From Auanema rhodensis (taxonomy: Eukaryota > Nematoda > Chromadorea > Rhabditida > Rhabditidae), in NCBI GenBank assembly GCA_964057225.1, contig OZ059894.1:4092001-4156000 (forward strand): a stretch of DNA of 64,000 nucleotides, read 5' to 3'. Below the pieces are notes generated by a model, which saw only the letters and a program-made list of their open reading frames with translations, was not told where the DNA came from and did not search any database. Position 1 is the first letter of the stretch. Each line of letters begins with the position of its first letter. Positions 1-11,000 of this stretch are shown here, piece after piece. A program made the translations under genes and the position numbers.

Positions 1-40
1 CTGTGTTATCAGATTTGCGCTAGCTTAAAAATGCACCGAG

Positions 41-54
41 ATATCAACTGATAT
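41..54. repeat. Inverted repeat ATATCA-AC-TGATAT (every monomer, first copy given)
   Basis: A perfect 6-bp dyad with a 2-bp spacer lies at monomer positions 41-46 and 49-54. It overlaps the next inverted repeat (50-71), so the two stems cannot form together. A recurring variant changes GA to TT at 50-51 (for example copies 5, 13, 57, 61, 64, 73, 80, 81, 131, 133, 141, 144, 150, 154, 155, 160) and destroys this dyad while leaving a shortened version of the other. Role unknown; it could be a protein-binding dyad or chance in AT-rich DNA. Confidence 0.8.
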
Positions 55-71
55 AAGTTCACACTTATATC
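50..71. repeat. Inverted repeat GATATAAG / CTTATATC, 6-nt loop (every monomer, first copy given)
   Basis: Perfect 8-bp arms at monomer positions 50-57 and 64-71 flank TTCACA. The TT variant at 50-51 trims the stem to 6 bp. Local variants CTTACATCC (copies 4, 12), CTTAGATCC (copies 134, 145, 147, 151, 156, 176) and ACATATATACCCG (copies 139, 142, 146, 148) damage the right arm; AAATTC (copies 66, 69, 75) damages the left. The arms are therefore mostly, but not strictly, kept. Function unknown. Confidence 0.8.
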
Positions 72-99
72 CTCGATTTTCACCCTGAAGAAATAATTT

Positions 100-116
100 T
101 TTCGTTGAATAACATT
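100..116 (+). other. Partial CENP-B-box-like motif (half match)
   Basis: Bases 100-107 read TTTCGTTG, the first eight positions of the mammalian CENP-B box (YTTCGTTG), and the A required at position 10 is also present. The essential CGGG at box positions 13-16 is absent (ACAT here), so canonical binding is not expected. The TTCG core is altered in copies 41, 42, 45 and 46 (TCCG), 112 (ATCG), and 163, 174 and 182 (TTTG). I list it as a weak resemblance only. Confidence 0.25.
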
Positions 117-160
117 GTCCATCGTCTTTGCCTTGAAAAAAGGAATCTAAAAACATCTAC

Positions 161-214
161 TTTTTGCTAAATTATTTTGAAATTTTTCGAAAAAATTTTT
201 GTCAAAATGTTTTT
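161..214. other. Phased A/T-tract block, predicted bent DNA (every monomer, first copy given)
   Basis: Runs of A or T follow one another at TTTTT 161-165, TTTT 175-178, TTTTT 183-187, A6T5 190-200, AAAA 204-207 and TTTTT 210-214. The tract centres at about 184, 195 and 205.5 are 10-11 bp apart, close to one helical turn. The block contains the 12-bp palindrome TTTTTCGAAAAA at 183-194. Known: A-tracts in phase with the helix bend DNA, a common property of satellites. It is among the least variable parts of the monomer; rare changes are seen in copies 40, 44, 66, 125, 139, 142, 160 and 166. Confidence 0.6.
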
Positions 215-221
215 GGAAGCA

Positions 222-249
222 ATGTTGAGTGTACATGGAAACTCAACAT
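222..249. repeat. Hairpin/cruciform-capable inverted repeat, 9-bp arms and 10-nt loop (every monomer, first copy given)
   Basis: ATGTTGAGT (222-230) is exactly complementary in inverse to ACTCAACAT (241-249), with a 10-nt loop between. An alternative 6-bp pairing, AGTGTA (228-233) with TACACT (249-254), overlaps it, so two folds compete. Arms are intact in nearly all copies. Exceptions are single changes in copies 4, 12 and 51 (CAACTTA), 75 (GTTAAGT), 128 (GTGGAGT), 145 and 147 (GTTGATT) and 167 (ACTAAAC). No compensating second change was seen in those copies, so pairing as such is not shown to be selected. Confidence 0.8.
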
Positions 250-351
250 ACACTAATGCATCATTTTTCAAACGATCATAACTAATTTTTGTATCAAGTG
301 TTTCTCAATGTAATATAGTGCATTCGATGCGGATTTTTAAGCTGCGTCGAT

Positions 352-3159
352 CTGTGTTATCAGATTTGCGCTAGCTTAAAAATGCACTGAGATATCAACT
401 GATATAAGTTCACACTTATATCCTCGATTTTCACCCTGAAGAATTAATTTTTTCGTTGAATAACATTGTCCATCGTCTTTGCCTTGAAAAATGGAATCTA
501 AAAACATCTACTTTTTGCTAAATTATTTTGAAATTTTTCGAAAAAATTTTTGTCAAAATGTTTTTGGAAGCAATGTTGAGTGTACATGGAAACTCAACAT
601 ACACTAATGCATCATTTTTCAAACGATCATAACTAAATTTTGTATTAAGCGTTTCTCAATGTAGTATAGTGCATTCGATGCGGATTTTTAAGCTGCGTCG
701 ATCTGTGTTATCAGATTTGCGCTAGCTTAAAAATGCACCGAGATATCAACTGATATAAGTTCACACTTATATCCTCGATGTTCACCCTGAAGAATTAATT
801 TTTTCGTTGAATAACATTGTCCATCGTCTTTGCCTTGAAAAATGAAATTTAAAAACATCTACTTTTTGCTAAATTATTTTGAAATTTTTCGAAAAAATTT
901 TTGTCAAAATGTTTTTGGAAGCAATGTTGAGTGTACATGGAAACTCAACATACACTAATGCATCATTTTTCAAACGATCATAACTAATTTTTGTATTAAG
1001 CGTTTCTCAATGTAGTATAGTGCATTCGATGCGGATTTTTAAGCTGCGTCGATCTGTGTTATCAGATTTGCGCTAGCTTAAAAATGCACCGAGATATCAA
1101 CTGATATAAGTTCACACTTACATCCTCGATTTTCACCCTGAAGAATTAATTTTTTCGTTGAATAACATTGTCCATCGTCTTTGCCTTGAAAAATGGAATC
1201 TAAAAACATCTACTTTTTGCTGAATTATCTTGAAATTTTTCGAAAAAATTTTTGTCAAAATGTTTTTGGAAGCAATGTTGAGTGTACATGGAAACTCAAC
1301 TTACACTAATGCATCATTTTTCAAACGATCATAACTAATTTTTGTATTAAGCGTTTCTCAATGTAGTATAGTGCATTCGATGCGGATGTTCAAGCTGCGT
1401 CGATCTGTGTTATCAGATTTGCGCTAGCTTAAAAATGCACCGAGATATCAACTTTTATAAGTTCACACTTATATCCTCGATTTTCACCCTGAAGAATTTA
1501 TTTTTTCGTTGAATAACATTGTCCATCGTCTTTGCCTTGAAAAATGGAATCTAAAAACATCTACTTTTTGCTGAATTATTTTGAAATTTTTCGAAAAAAT
1601 TTTTGTCAAAATGTTTTTGGAAGCAATGTTGAGTGTACATGGAAACTCAACATACACTAATGCATCATTTTTCAAACGATCATAACTAATTTTTGTATCA
1701 AGTGTTTCTCAATGTAGTATAGTGCATTCGATGCGGATTTTTAAGCTGCGTCGATCTGTGTTATCAGATTTGCGCTAGCTTAAAAATGCACCGAGATATC
1801 AACTGATATAAGTTCACACTTATATCCTCGATTTTCACCCTGAAGAATTAATTTTTTCGTTGAATAACATTGTCCATCGTCTTTGCCTTGAAAAATGGAA
1901 TCTAAAAACATCTACTTTTTGCTGAATTATCTTGAAATTTTTCGAAAAAATTTTTGTCAAAATGTTTTTGGAAGCAATGTTGAGTGTACATGGAAACTCA
2001 ACATACACTAATGCATCATTTTTCAAACGATCATAACTAATTTTTGTATCAAGTGTTTCTCAATGTAATATAGTGCATTCGATGCGGATTTTTAAGCTGC
2101 GTCGATCTGTGTTATCAGATTTGCGCTAGCTTAAAAATGCACCGAGATATCAACTGATATAAGTTCACACTTATATCCTCGATTTTCACCCTGAAGAATT
2201 AATTTTTTCGTTGAATAACATTGTCCATCGTCTTTGCCTTGAAAAATGGAATCTAAAAACATCTACTTTTTGCTAAATTATTTTGAAATTTTTCGAAAAA
2301 ATTTTTGTCAAAATGTTTTTGGAAGCAATGTTGAGTGTACATGGAAACTCAACATACACTAATGCATCATTTTTCAAACGATCATAACTAATTTTTGTAT
2401 TAAGCGTTTCTCAATGTAGTATAGTGCATTCGATGCGGATTTTTAAGCTGCGTCGATCTGTGTTATCAGATTTGCGCTAGCTTAAAAATGCACCGAGATA
2501 TCAACTGATATAAGTTCACACTTATATCCTCGATTTTCACCCTGAAGAAATAATTTTTTCGTTGAATAACATTGTCCATCGTCTTTGCCTTGAAAAAAGG
2601 AATCTAAAAACATCTACTTTTTGCTAAATTATTTTGAAATTTTTCGAAAAAATTTTTGTCAAAATGTTTTTGGAAGCAATGTTGAGTGTACATGGAAACT
2701 CAACATACACTAATGCATCATTTTTCAAACGATCATAACTAATTTTTGTATCAAGTGTTTCTCAATGTAATATAGTGCATTCGATGCGGATTTTTAAGCT
2801 GCGTCGATCTGTGTTATCAGATTTGCGCTAGCTTAAAAATGCACTGAGATATCAACTGATATAAGTTCACACTTATATCCTCGATTTTCACCCTGAAGAA
2901 TTAATTTTTTCGTTGAATAACATTGTCCATCGTCTTTGCCTTGAAAAATGGAATCTAAAAACATCTACTTTTTGCTAAATTATTTTGAAATTTTTCGAAA
3001 AAATTTTTGTCAAAATGTTTTTGGAAGCAATGTTGAGTGTACATGGAAACTCAACATACACTAATGCATCATTTTTCAAACGATCATAACTAATTTTTGT
3101 ATTAAGCGTTTCTCAATGTAGTATAGTGCATTCGATGCGGATTTTTAAGCTGCGTCGAT
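352..3159. repeat. 8-monomer HOR, copy I (monomers 2-9, 2808 bp)
   Basis: Each monomer of the unit is recognisable: ACTGAG with CTAAATTTTG (2), CGATGTTC with ATGAAATTT (3), CTTACATCC with CAACTTA and GGATGTTC (4), the TT variant with GAATTTAT (5), GCTGAATTATCTTG (6), plain (7), AAATAAT with AAAAAAGG (8), ACTGAG (9). The same eight follow in the same order at 3160-5967. By eye I find one mismatch in 2808 bp, in monomer 15 against 7 (ATCTTAAAAC for ATCTAAAAAC). The near identity implies a recent duplication. Confidence 0.93.
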
Positions 3160-5967
3160 CTGTGTTATCAGATTTGCGCTAGCTTAAAAATGCACTGAGA
3201 TATCAACTGATATAAGTTCACACTTATATCCTCGATTTTCACCCTGAAGAATTAATTTTTTCGTTGAATAACATTGTCCATCGTCTTTGCCTTGAAAAAT
3301 GGAATCTAAAAACATCTACTTTTTGCTAAATTATTTTGAAATTTTTCGAAAAAATTTTTGTCAAAATGTTTTTGGAAGCAATGTTGAGTGTACATGGAAA
3401 CTCAACATACACTAATGCATCATTTTTCAAACGATCATAACTAAATTTTGTATTAAGCGTTTCTCAATGTAGTATAGTGCATTCGATGCGGATTTTTAAG
3501 CTGCGTCGATCTGTGTTATCAGATTTGCGCTAGCTTAAAAATGCACCGAGATATCAACTGATATAAGTTCACACTTATATCCTCGATGTTCACCCTGAAG
3601 AATTAATTTTTTCGTTGAATAACATTGTCCATCGTCTTTGCCTTGAAAAATGAAATTTAAAAACATCTACTTTTTGCTAAATTATTTTGAAATTTTTCGA
3701 AAAAATTTTTGTCAAAATGTTTTTGGAAGCAATGTTGAGTGTACATGGAAACTCAACATACACTAATGCATCATTTTTCAAACGATCATAACTAATTTTT
3801 GTATTAAGCGTTTCTCAATGTAGTATAGTGCATTCGATGCGGATTTTTAAGCTGCGTCGATCTGTGTTATCAGATTTGCGCTAGCTTAAAAATGCACCGA
3901 GATATCAACTGATATAAGTTCACACTTACATCCTCGATTTTCACCCTGAAGAATTAATTTTTTCGTTGAATAACATTGTCCATCGTCTTTGCCTTGAAAA
4001 ATGGAATCTAAAAACATCTACTTTTTGCTGAATTATCTTGAAATTTTTCGAAAAAATTTTTGTCAAAATGTTTTTGGAAGCAATGTTGAGTGTACATGGA
4101 AACTCAACTTACACTAATGCATCATTTTTCAAACGATCATAACTAATTTTTGTATTAAGCGTTTCTCAATGTAGTATAGTGCATTCGATGCGGATGTTCA
4201 AGCTGCGTCGATCTGTGTTATCAGATTTGCGCTAGCTTAAAAATGCACCGAGATATCAACTTTTATAAGTTCACACTTATATCCTCGATTTTCACCCTGA
4301 AGAATTTATTTTTTCGTTGAATAACATTGTCCATCGTCTTTGCCTTGAAAAATGGAATCTAAAAACATCTACTTTTTGCTGAATTATTTTGAAATTTTTC
4401 GAAAAAATTTTTGTCAAAATGTTTTTGGAAGCAATGTTGAGTGTACATGGAAACTCAACATACACTAATGCATCATTTTTCAAACGATCATAACTAATTT
4501 TTGTATCAAGTGTTTCTCAATGTAGTATAGTGCATTCGATGCGGATTTTTAAGCTGCGTCGATCTGTGTTATCAGATTTGCGCTAGCTTAAAAATGCACC
4601 GAGATATCAACTGATATAAGTTCACACTTATATCCTCGATTTTCACCCTGAAGAATTAATTTTTTCGTTGAATAACATTGTCCATCGTCTTTGCCTTGAA
4701 AAATGGAATCTAAAAACATCTACTTTTTGCTGAATTATCTTGAAATTTTTCGAAAAAATTTTTGTCAAAATGTTTTTGGAAGCAATGTTGAGTGTACATG
4801 GAAACTCAACATACACTAATGCATCATTTTTCAAACGATCATAACTAATTTTTGTATCAAGTGTTTCTCAATGTAATATAGTGCATTCGATGCGGATTTT
4901 TAAGCTGCGTCGATCTGTGTTATCAGATTTGCGCTAGCTTAAAAATGCACCGAGATATCAACTGATATAAGTTCACACTTATATCCTCGATTTTCACCCT
5001 GAAGAATTAATTTTTTCGTTGAATAACATTGTCCATCGTCTTTGCCTTGAAAAATGGAATCTTAAAACATCTACTTTTTGCTAAATTATTTTGAAATTTT
5101 TCGAAAAAATTTTTGTCAAAATGTTTTTGGAAGCAATGTTGAGTGTACATGGAAACTCAACATACACTAATGCATCATTTTTCAAACGATCATAACTAAT
5201 TTTTGTATTAAGCGTTTCTCAATGTAGTATAGTGCATTCGATGCGGATTTTTAAGCTGCGTCGATCTGTGTTATCAGATTTGCGCTAGCTTAAAAATGCA
5301 CCGAGATATCAACTGATATAAGTTCACACTTATATCCTCGATTTTCACCCTGAAGAAATAATTTTTTCGTTGAATAACATTGTCCATCGTCTTTGCCTTG
5401 AAAAAAGGAATCTAAAAACATCTACTTTTTGCTAAATTATTTTGAAATTTTTCGAAAAAATTTTTGTCAAAATGTTTTTGGAAGCAATGTTGAGTGTACA
5501 TGGAAACTCAACATACACTAATGCATCATTTTTCAAACGATCATAACTAATTTTTGTATCAAGTGTTTCTCAATGTAATATAGTGCATTCGATGCGGATT
5601 TTTAAGCTGCGTCGATCTGTGTTATCAGATTTGCGCTAGCTTAAAAATGCACTGAGATATCAACTGATATAAGTTCACACTTATATCCTCGATTTTCACC
5701 CTGAAGAATTAATTTTTTCGTTGAATAACATTGTCCATCGTCTTTGCCTTGAAAAATGGAATCTAAAAACATCTACTTTTTGCTAAATTATTTTGAAATT
5801 TTTCGAAAAAATTTTTGTCAAAATGTTTTTGGAAGCAATGTTGAGTGTACATGGAAACTCAACATACACTAATGCATCATTTTTCAAACGATCATAACTA
5901 ATTTTTGTATTAAGCGTTTCTCAATGTAGTATAGTGCATTCGATGCGGATTTTTAAGCTGCGTCGAT
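3160..5967. repeat. 8-monomer HOR, copy II (monomers 10-17, 2808 bp)
   Basis: This is a tandem duplicate of the preceding 2808 bp, in the same order and phase. The next monomer (18) still matches the unit's first monomer except at one base (CTAATTTTTG for CTAAATTTTG), after which the match ends, so only two complete copies exist here. Confidence 0.93.
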
Positions 5968-7371
5968 CTGTGTTATCAGATTTGCGCTAGCTTAAAAATG
6001 CACTGAGATATCAACTGATATAAGTTCACACTTATATCCTCGATTTTCACCCTGAAGAATTAATTTTTTCGTTGAATAACATTGTCCATCGTCTTTGCCT
6101 TGAAAAATGGAATCTAAAAACATCTACTTTTTGCTAAATTATTTTGAAATTTTTCGAAAAAATTTTTGTCAAAATGTTTTTGGAAGCAATGTTGAGTGTA
6201 CATGGAAACTCAACATACACTAATGCATCATTTTTCAAACGATCATAACTAATTTTTGTATTAAGCGTTTCTCAATGTAGTATAGTGCATTCGATGCGGA
6301 TTTTTAAGCTGCGTCGATCTGTGTTATCAGATTTGCGCTAGCTTAAAAATGCACCGAGATATCAACTGATATAAGTTCACACTTATATCCTCGATTTTCA
6401 CCCTGAAGAAATAATTTTTTCGTTGAATAACATTGTCCATCGTCTTTGCCTTGAAAAAAGGAATCTAAAAACATCTACTTTTTGCTAAATTATTTTGAAA
6501 TTTTTCGAAAAAATTTTTGTCAAAATGTTTTTGGAAGCAATGTTGAGTGTACATGGAAACTCAACATACACTAATGCATCATTTTTCAAACGATCATAAC
6601 TAATTTTTGTATCAAGTGTTTCTCAATGTAATATAGTGCATTCGATGCGGATTTTTAAGCTGCGTCGATCTGTGTTATCAGATTTGCGCTAGCTTAAAAA
6701 TGCACTGAGATATCAACTGATATAAGTTCACACTTATATCCTCGATTTTCACCCTGAAGAATTAATTTTTTCGTTGAATAACATTGTCCATCGTCTTTGC
6801 CTTGAAAAATGGAATCTAAAAACATCTACTTTTTGCTAAATTATTTTGAAATTTTTCGAAAAAATTTTTGTCAAAATGTTTTTGGAAGCAATGTTGAGTG
6901 TACATGGAAACTCAACATACACTAATGCATCATTTTTCAAACGATCATAACTAATTTTTGTATTAAGCGTTTCTCAATGTAGTATAGTGCATTCGATGCG
7001 GATTTTTAAGCTGCGTCGATCTGTGTTATCAGATTTGCGCTAGCTTAAAAATGCACTGAGATATCAACTGATATAAGTTCACACTTATATCCTCGATTTT
7101 CACCCTGAAGAATTAATTTTTTCGTTGAATAACATTGTCCATCGTCTTTGCCTTGAAAAATGGAATCTAAAAACATCTACTTTTTGCTAAATTATTTTGA
7201 AATTTTTCGAAAAAATTTTTGTCAAAATGTTTTTGGAAGCAATGTTGAGTGTACATGGAAACTCAACATACACTAATGCATCATTTTTCAAACGATCATA
7301 ACTAATTTTTGTATCAAGTGTTTCTCAATGTAATATAGTGCATTCGATGCGGATTTTTAAGCTGCGTCGAT
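5266..7371. repeat. 3-monomer unit in two copies (monomers 16-18 and 19-21)
   Basis: Monomers 16 and 19 appear identical (AAATAAT, AAAAAAGG, GTAATA end), as do 17 and 20 (ACTGAG). Monomer 21 differs from 18 only at its 3' end, where it carries GTATCAAGTG and GTAATA, the end of a monomer-16-like copy. The first trimer overlaps the tail of the second 8-monomer copy, so this duplication is nested in or later than the larger one. Confidence 0.85.
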
Positions 7372-8073
7372 CTGTGTTATCAGATTTGCGCTAGCTTAAA
7401 AATGCACTGAGATATCAACTGATATAAGTTCACACTTATATCCTCGATTTTCACCCTGAAGAATTAATTTTTTCGTTGAATAACATTGTCCATCGTCTTT
7501 GCCTTGAAAAATGGAATCTAAAAACATCTACTTTTTGCTAAATTATTTTGAAATTTTTCGAAAAAATTTTTGTCAAAATGTTTTTGGAAGCAATGTTGAG
7601 TGTACATGGAAACTCAACATACACTAATGCATCATTTTTCAAACGATCATAACTAATTTCTGTATTAAGCGTTTCTCAATGTAGTATAGTGCATTCGATG
7701 CGGATTTTTAAGCTGCGTCGATCTGTGTTATCAGATTTGCGCTAGCTTAAAAATGCACCGAGATATCAACTGATATAAGTTCACACTTATATCCTCGATT
7801 TTCACCCTGAAGAAATAATTTTTTCGTTGAATAACATTGTCCATCGTCTTTGCCTTGAAAAAAGGAATCTAAAAACATCTACTTTTTGCTAAATTATTTT
7901 GAAATTTTTCGAAAAAATTTTTGTCAAAATGTTTTTGGAAGCAATGTTGAGTGTACATGGAAACTCAACATACACTAATGCATCATTTTTCAAACGATTA
8001 TAACTAATTTTTGTATCAAGCGTTTCTCAATGTAGTATAGTGCATTCGATGCGGATTTTCAAGCTGCATCGAT

Positions 8074-11000
8074 CTGTGTTATCAGATTTGCGCTAGCTTA
8101 AAAATGCACCGAGATATCAACTGATATAAGTTCACACTTATATCCTCGATTTTCACCCTGAAGAATTAATTTTTTCGTTGAATAACATTGTCCATCGTCT
8201 TTGCCTTGAAAAATGGAATCTAAAAACATCTACTTTTTGCTAAATTATTTTGAAATTTTTCGAAAAAATTTTTGTCAAAATGTTTTTGGAAGCAATGTTG
8301 AGTGTACATGGAAACTCAACATACACTAATGCATCATTTTTCAAACAATCATAACTAATTTTTGTATTAAGCGTTTCTCAATGTAGTATAGTGCATTCGA
8401 TGCGGATTTTTAAGCTGCGTCGATCTGTGTTATCAGATTTGCGCTAGCTTAAAAATGCACCGAGATATAAACTGATATAAGTTCACACTTATATCCTCGA
8501 TTTTCACCCTGAAGAATTAATTTTTTCGTTGAATAACATTGTCCATCGTCTTTGCCTTGAAAAAAGGAATCTAAAAACATCTACTTTTTGCTAAATTATT
8601 TTGAAATTTTTCGAAAAAATTTTTGTCAAAATGTTTTTGGAAGCAATGTTGAGTGTACATGGAAACTCAACATACACTAATGCATCATTTTTCAAACAAT
8701 CATAACTAATTTTTGTATTAAGCGTTTCTCAATGTAGTATAGTGCATTCGATCCGGATTTTTAAGCTGCGTCGATCTGTGTTATCAGATTTGCGCTAGCT
8801 TAAAAATGCACCGAGATATCAACTGATATAAGTTCACACTTATATCCTCGATTTTCACCCTGAAGAATTAATTTTTTCGTTGAATAACATTGTCCATCGT
8901 CTTTGCCTTGAAAAATGGAATCTAAAAACATCTACTTTTTGCTAAATTATTTTGAAATTTTTCGAAAAAATTTTTGTCAAAATGTTTTTGGAAGCAATGT
9001 TGAGTGTACATGGAAACTCAACATACACTAATGCATCATTTTTCAAACGATCATAACTAATTTTTGTATCAAGCGTTTCTTAATGTAGTATAGTGCATTC
9101 GATCCGGATTTTTAAGCTGCGTCGATCTGTGTTATCAGATTTGCGCTAGCTTAAAAATGCACCGAGATATCAACTGATATAAGTTCACACTTATATCCTC
9201 GATTTTCACCCTGAAGAATTAATTTTTTCGTTGAATAACATTGTCCATCGTCTTTGCCTTGAAAAATGGAATCTAAAAACATCTACTTTTTGCTAAATTA
9301 TTTTGAAATTTTTCGAAAAAATTTTTGTCAAAATGTTTTTGGAAGCAATGTTGAGTGTACATGGAAACTCAACATACACTAATGCATCATTTTTCAAACG
9401 ATCATAACTAATTTTTGTATTAAGCGTTTCTCAATGTAGTATAGTGCATTCGATGCGGATTTTTAAGCTGCGTCGATCTGTGTTATCAGATTTGCGCTAG
9501 CTTAAAAATGCACCGAGATATCAACTGATATAAGTTCACACTTATATCCTCGATTTTCACCCTGAAGAAATAATTTTTTCGTTGAATAACATTGTCCATC
9601 GTCTTTGCCTTGAAAAAAGGAATCTAAAAACATCTACTTTTTGCTAAATTATTTTGAAATTTTTCGAAAAAATTTTTGTCAAAATGTTTTTGGAAGCAAT
9701 GTTGAGTGTACATGGAAACTCAACATACACTAATGCATCATTTTTCAAACGATTATAACTAATTTTTGTATCAAGCGTTTCTCAATGTAGTATAGTGCAT
9801 TCGATGCGGATTTTTAAGCTGCGTCGATCTGTGTTATCAGATTTGCGCTAGCTTAAAAATGCACCGAGATATCAACTGATATAAGTTCACACTTATATCC
9901 TCGATTTTCACCCTGAAGAATTAATTTTTTCGTTGAATAACATTGTCCATCGTCTTTGCCTTGAAAAATGGAATCTAAAAACATCTACTTTTTGCTAAAT
10001 TATTTTGAAATTTTTCGAAAAAATTTTTGTCAAAATGTTTTTGGAAGCAATGTTGAGTGTACATGGAAACTCAACATACACTAATGCATCATTTTTCAAA
10101 CAATCATAACTAATTTTTGTATTAAGCGTTTCTCAATGTAGTATAGTGCATTCGATGCGGATTTTTAAGCTGCGTCGATCTGTGTTATCAGATTTGCGCT
10201 AGCTTAAAAATGCACCGAGATATCAACTGATATAAGTTCACACTTATATCCTCGATTTTCACCCTGAAGAATTAATTTTTTCGTTGAATAACATTGTCCA
10301 TCGTCTTTGCCTTGAAAAATGGAATCTAAAAACATCTACTTTTTGCTAAATTATTTTGAAATTTTTCGAAAAAATTTTTGTCAAAATGTTTTTGGAAGCA
10401 ATGTTGAGTGTACATGGAAACTCAACATACACTAATGCATCATTTTTCAAACGATCATAACTAATTTTTGTATCAAGCGTTTCTTAATGTAGTATAGTGC
10501 ATTCGATCCGGATTTTTAAGCTGCGTCGATCTGTGTTATCAGATTTGCGCTAGCTTAAAAATGCACCGAGATATCAACTGAGATAAGTTCACACTTATAT
10601 CCTCGATTTTCACCCTGAAGAATTAATTTTTTCGTTGAATAACATTGTCCATCGTCTTTGCCTTGAAAAATGGAATCTAAAAACATCTACTTTTTGCTAA
10701 ATTATTTTGAAATTTTTCGAAAAAATTTTTGTCAAAATGTTTTTGGAAGCAATGTTGAGTGTACATGGAAACTCAACATACACTAATGCATCATTTTTCA
10801 AACGATCATGACTAATTTTTGTATCAAGCGTTTCTTAATGTAGTATAGTGCATTCGATCCGGATTTTTAAGCTGCGTCGATCTGTGTTATCAGATTTGCG
10901 CTAGCTTAAAAATGCACCGAGATATCAACTGATATAAGTTCACACTTATATCCTCGATTTTCACCCTGAAGAATTAATTTTTTCGTTGAATAACATTGTC

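Larger units (their letters stand above)
1..351. repeat. Reference monomer (copy 1) used for internal coordinates
   Basis: This copy serves as the coordinate frame for the others. In order it holds a GC-richer 5' end with GCTAGC (19-24), a GATATC (40-45), two overlapping inverted repeats (41-71), a TTTCGTTG motif (100-107), an A/T-tract block (161-214) with the palindrome TTTTTCGAAAAA (183-194), a 9-bp-stem hairpin (222-249), an ATGCAT (256-261) and a variable 3' end (274-331). The main variable positions are 25, 34, 37, 50-51, 57, 82-83, 90, 92-93, 135, 141, 169, 237, 274, 277, 284, 294-295, 299, 303-306, 313, 316 and 329. Copies 161, 171 and 179 look identical to it over all 351 bp. Confidence 0.95.
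1..8073. repeat. Block A: copies 1-23
   Basis: This block is marked by the ACTGAG variant (position 37 C to T; copies 2, 9, 10, 17, 18, 20-22), by AAATAAT with AAAAAAGG (T93A with T141A; copies 1, 8, 16, 19, 23) and by a GTAATA 3' end (copies 1, 6, 8, 14, 16, 19, 21). It lacks the ACTTAT/GTAACA haplotype that dominates later. It contains the 8-monomer HOR and a 3-monomer echo. Copy 23 starts the shift to the next block with CGATTATA and a TGCATCG end. Confidence 0.85.

Noticed and set aside
100-116. A functional canonical CENP-B box
   Set aside because: The required CGGG half is absent, and the TTCG core itself varies in several copies.
252-300. Internal direct repeat starting ACTAAT at 252 and 281
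   Set aside because: Only short patches match (ACTAAT, TTTTT, CAA). This is within what AT-rich sequence gives by chance.
1-351. The monomer as an ancient dimer of two about 175-bp halves
   Set aside because: Comparing the halves by eye shows only short AT-rich similarities (such as GTTGAAT with GTTGAGT) and no sustained alignment.
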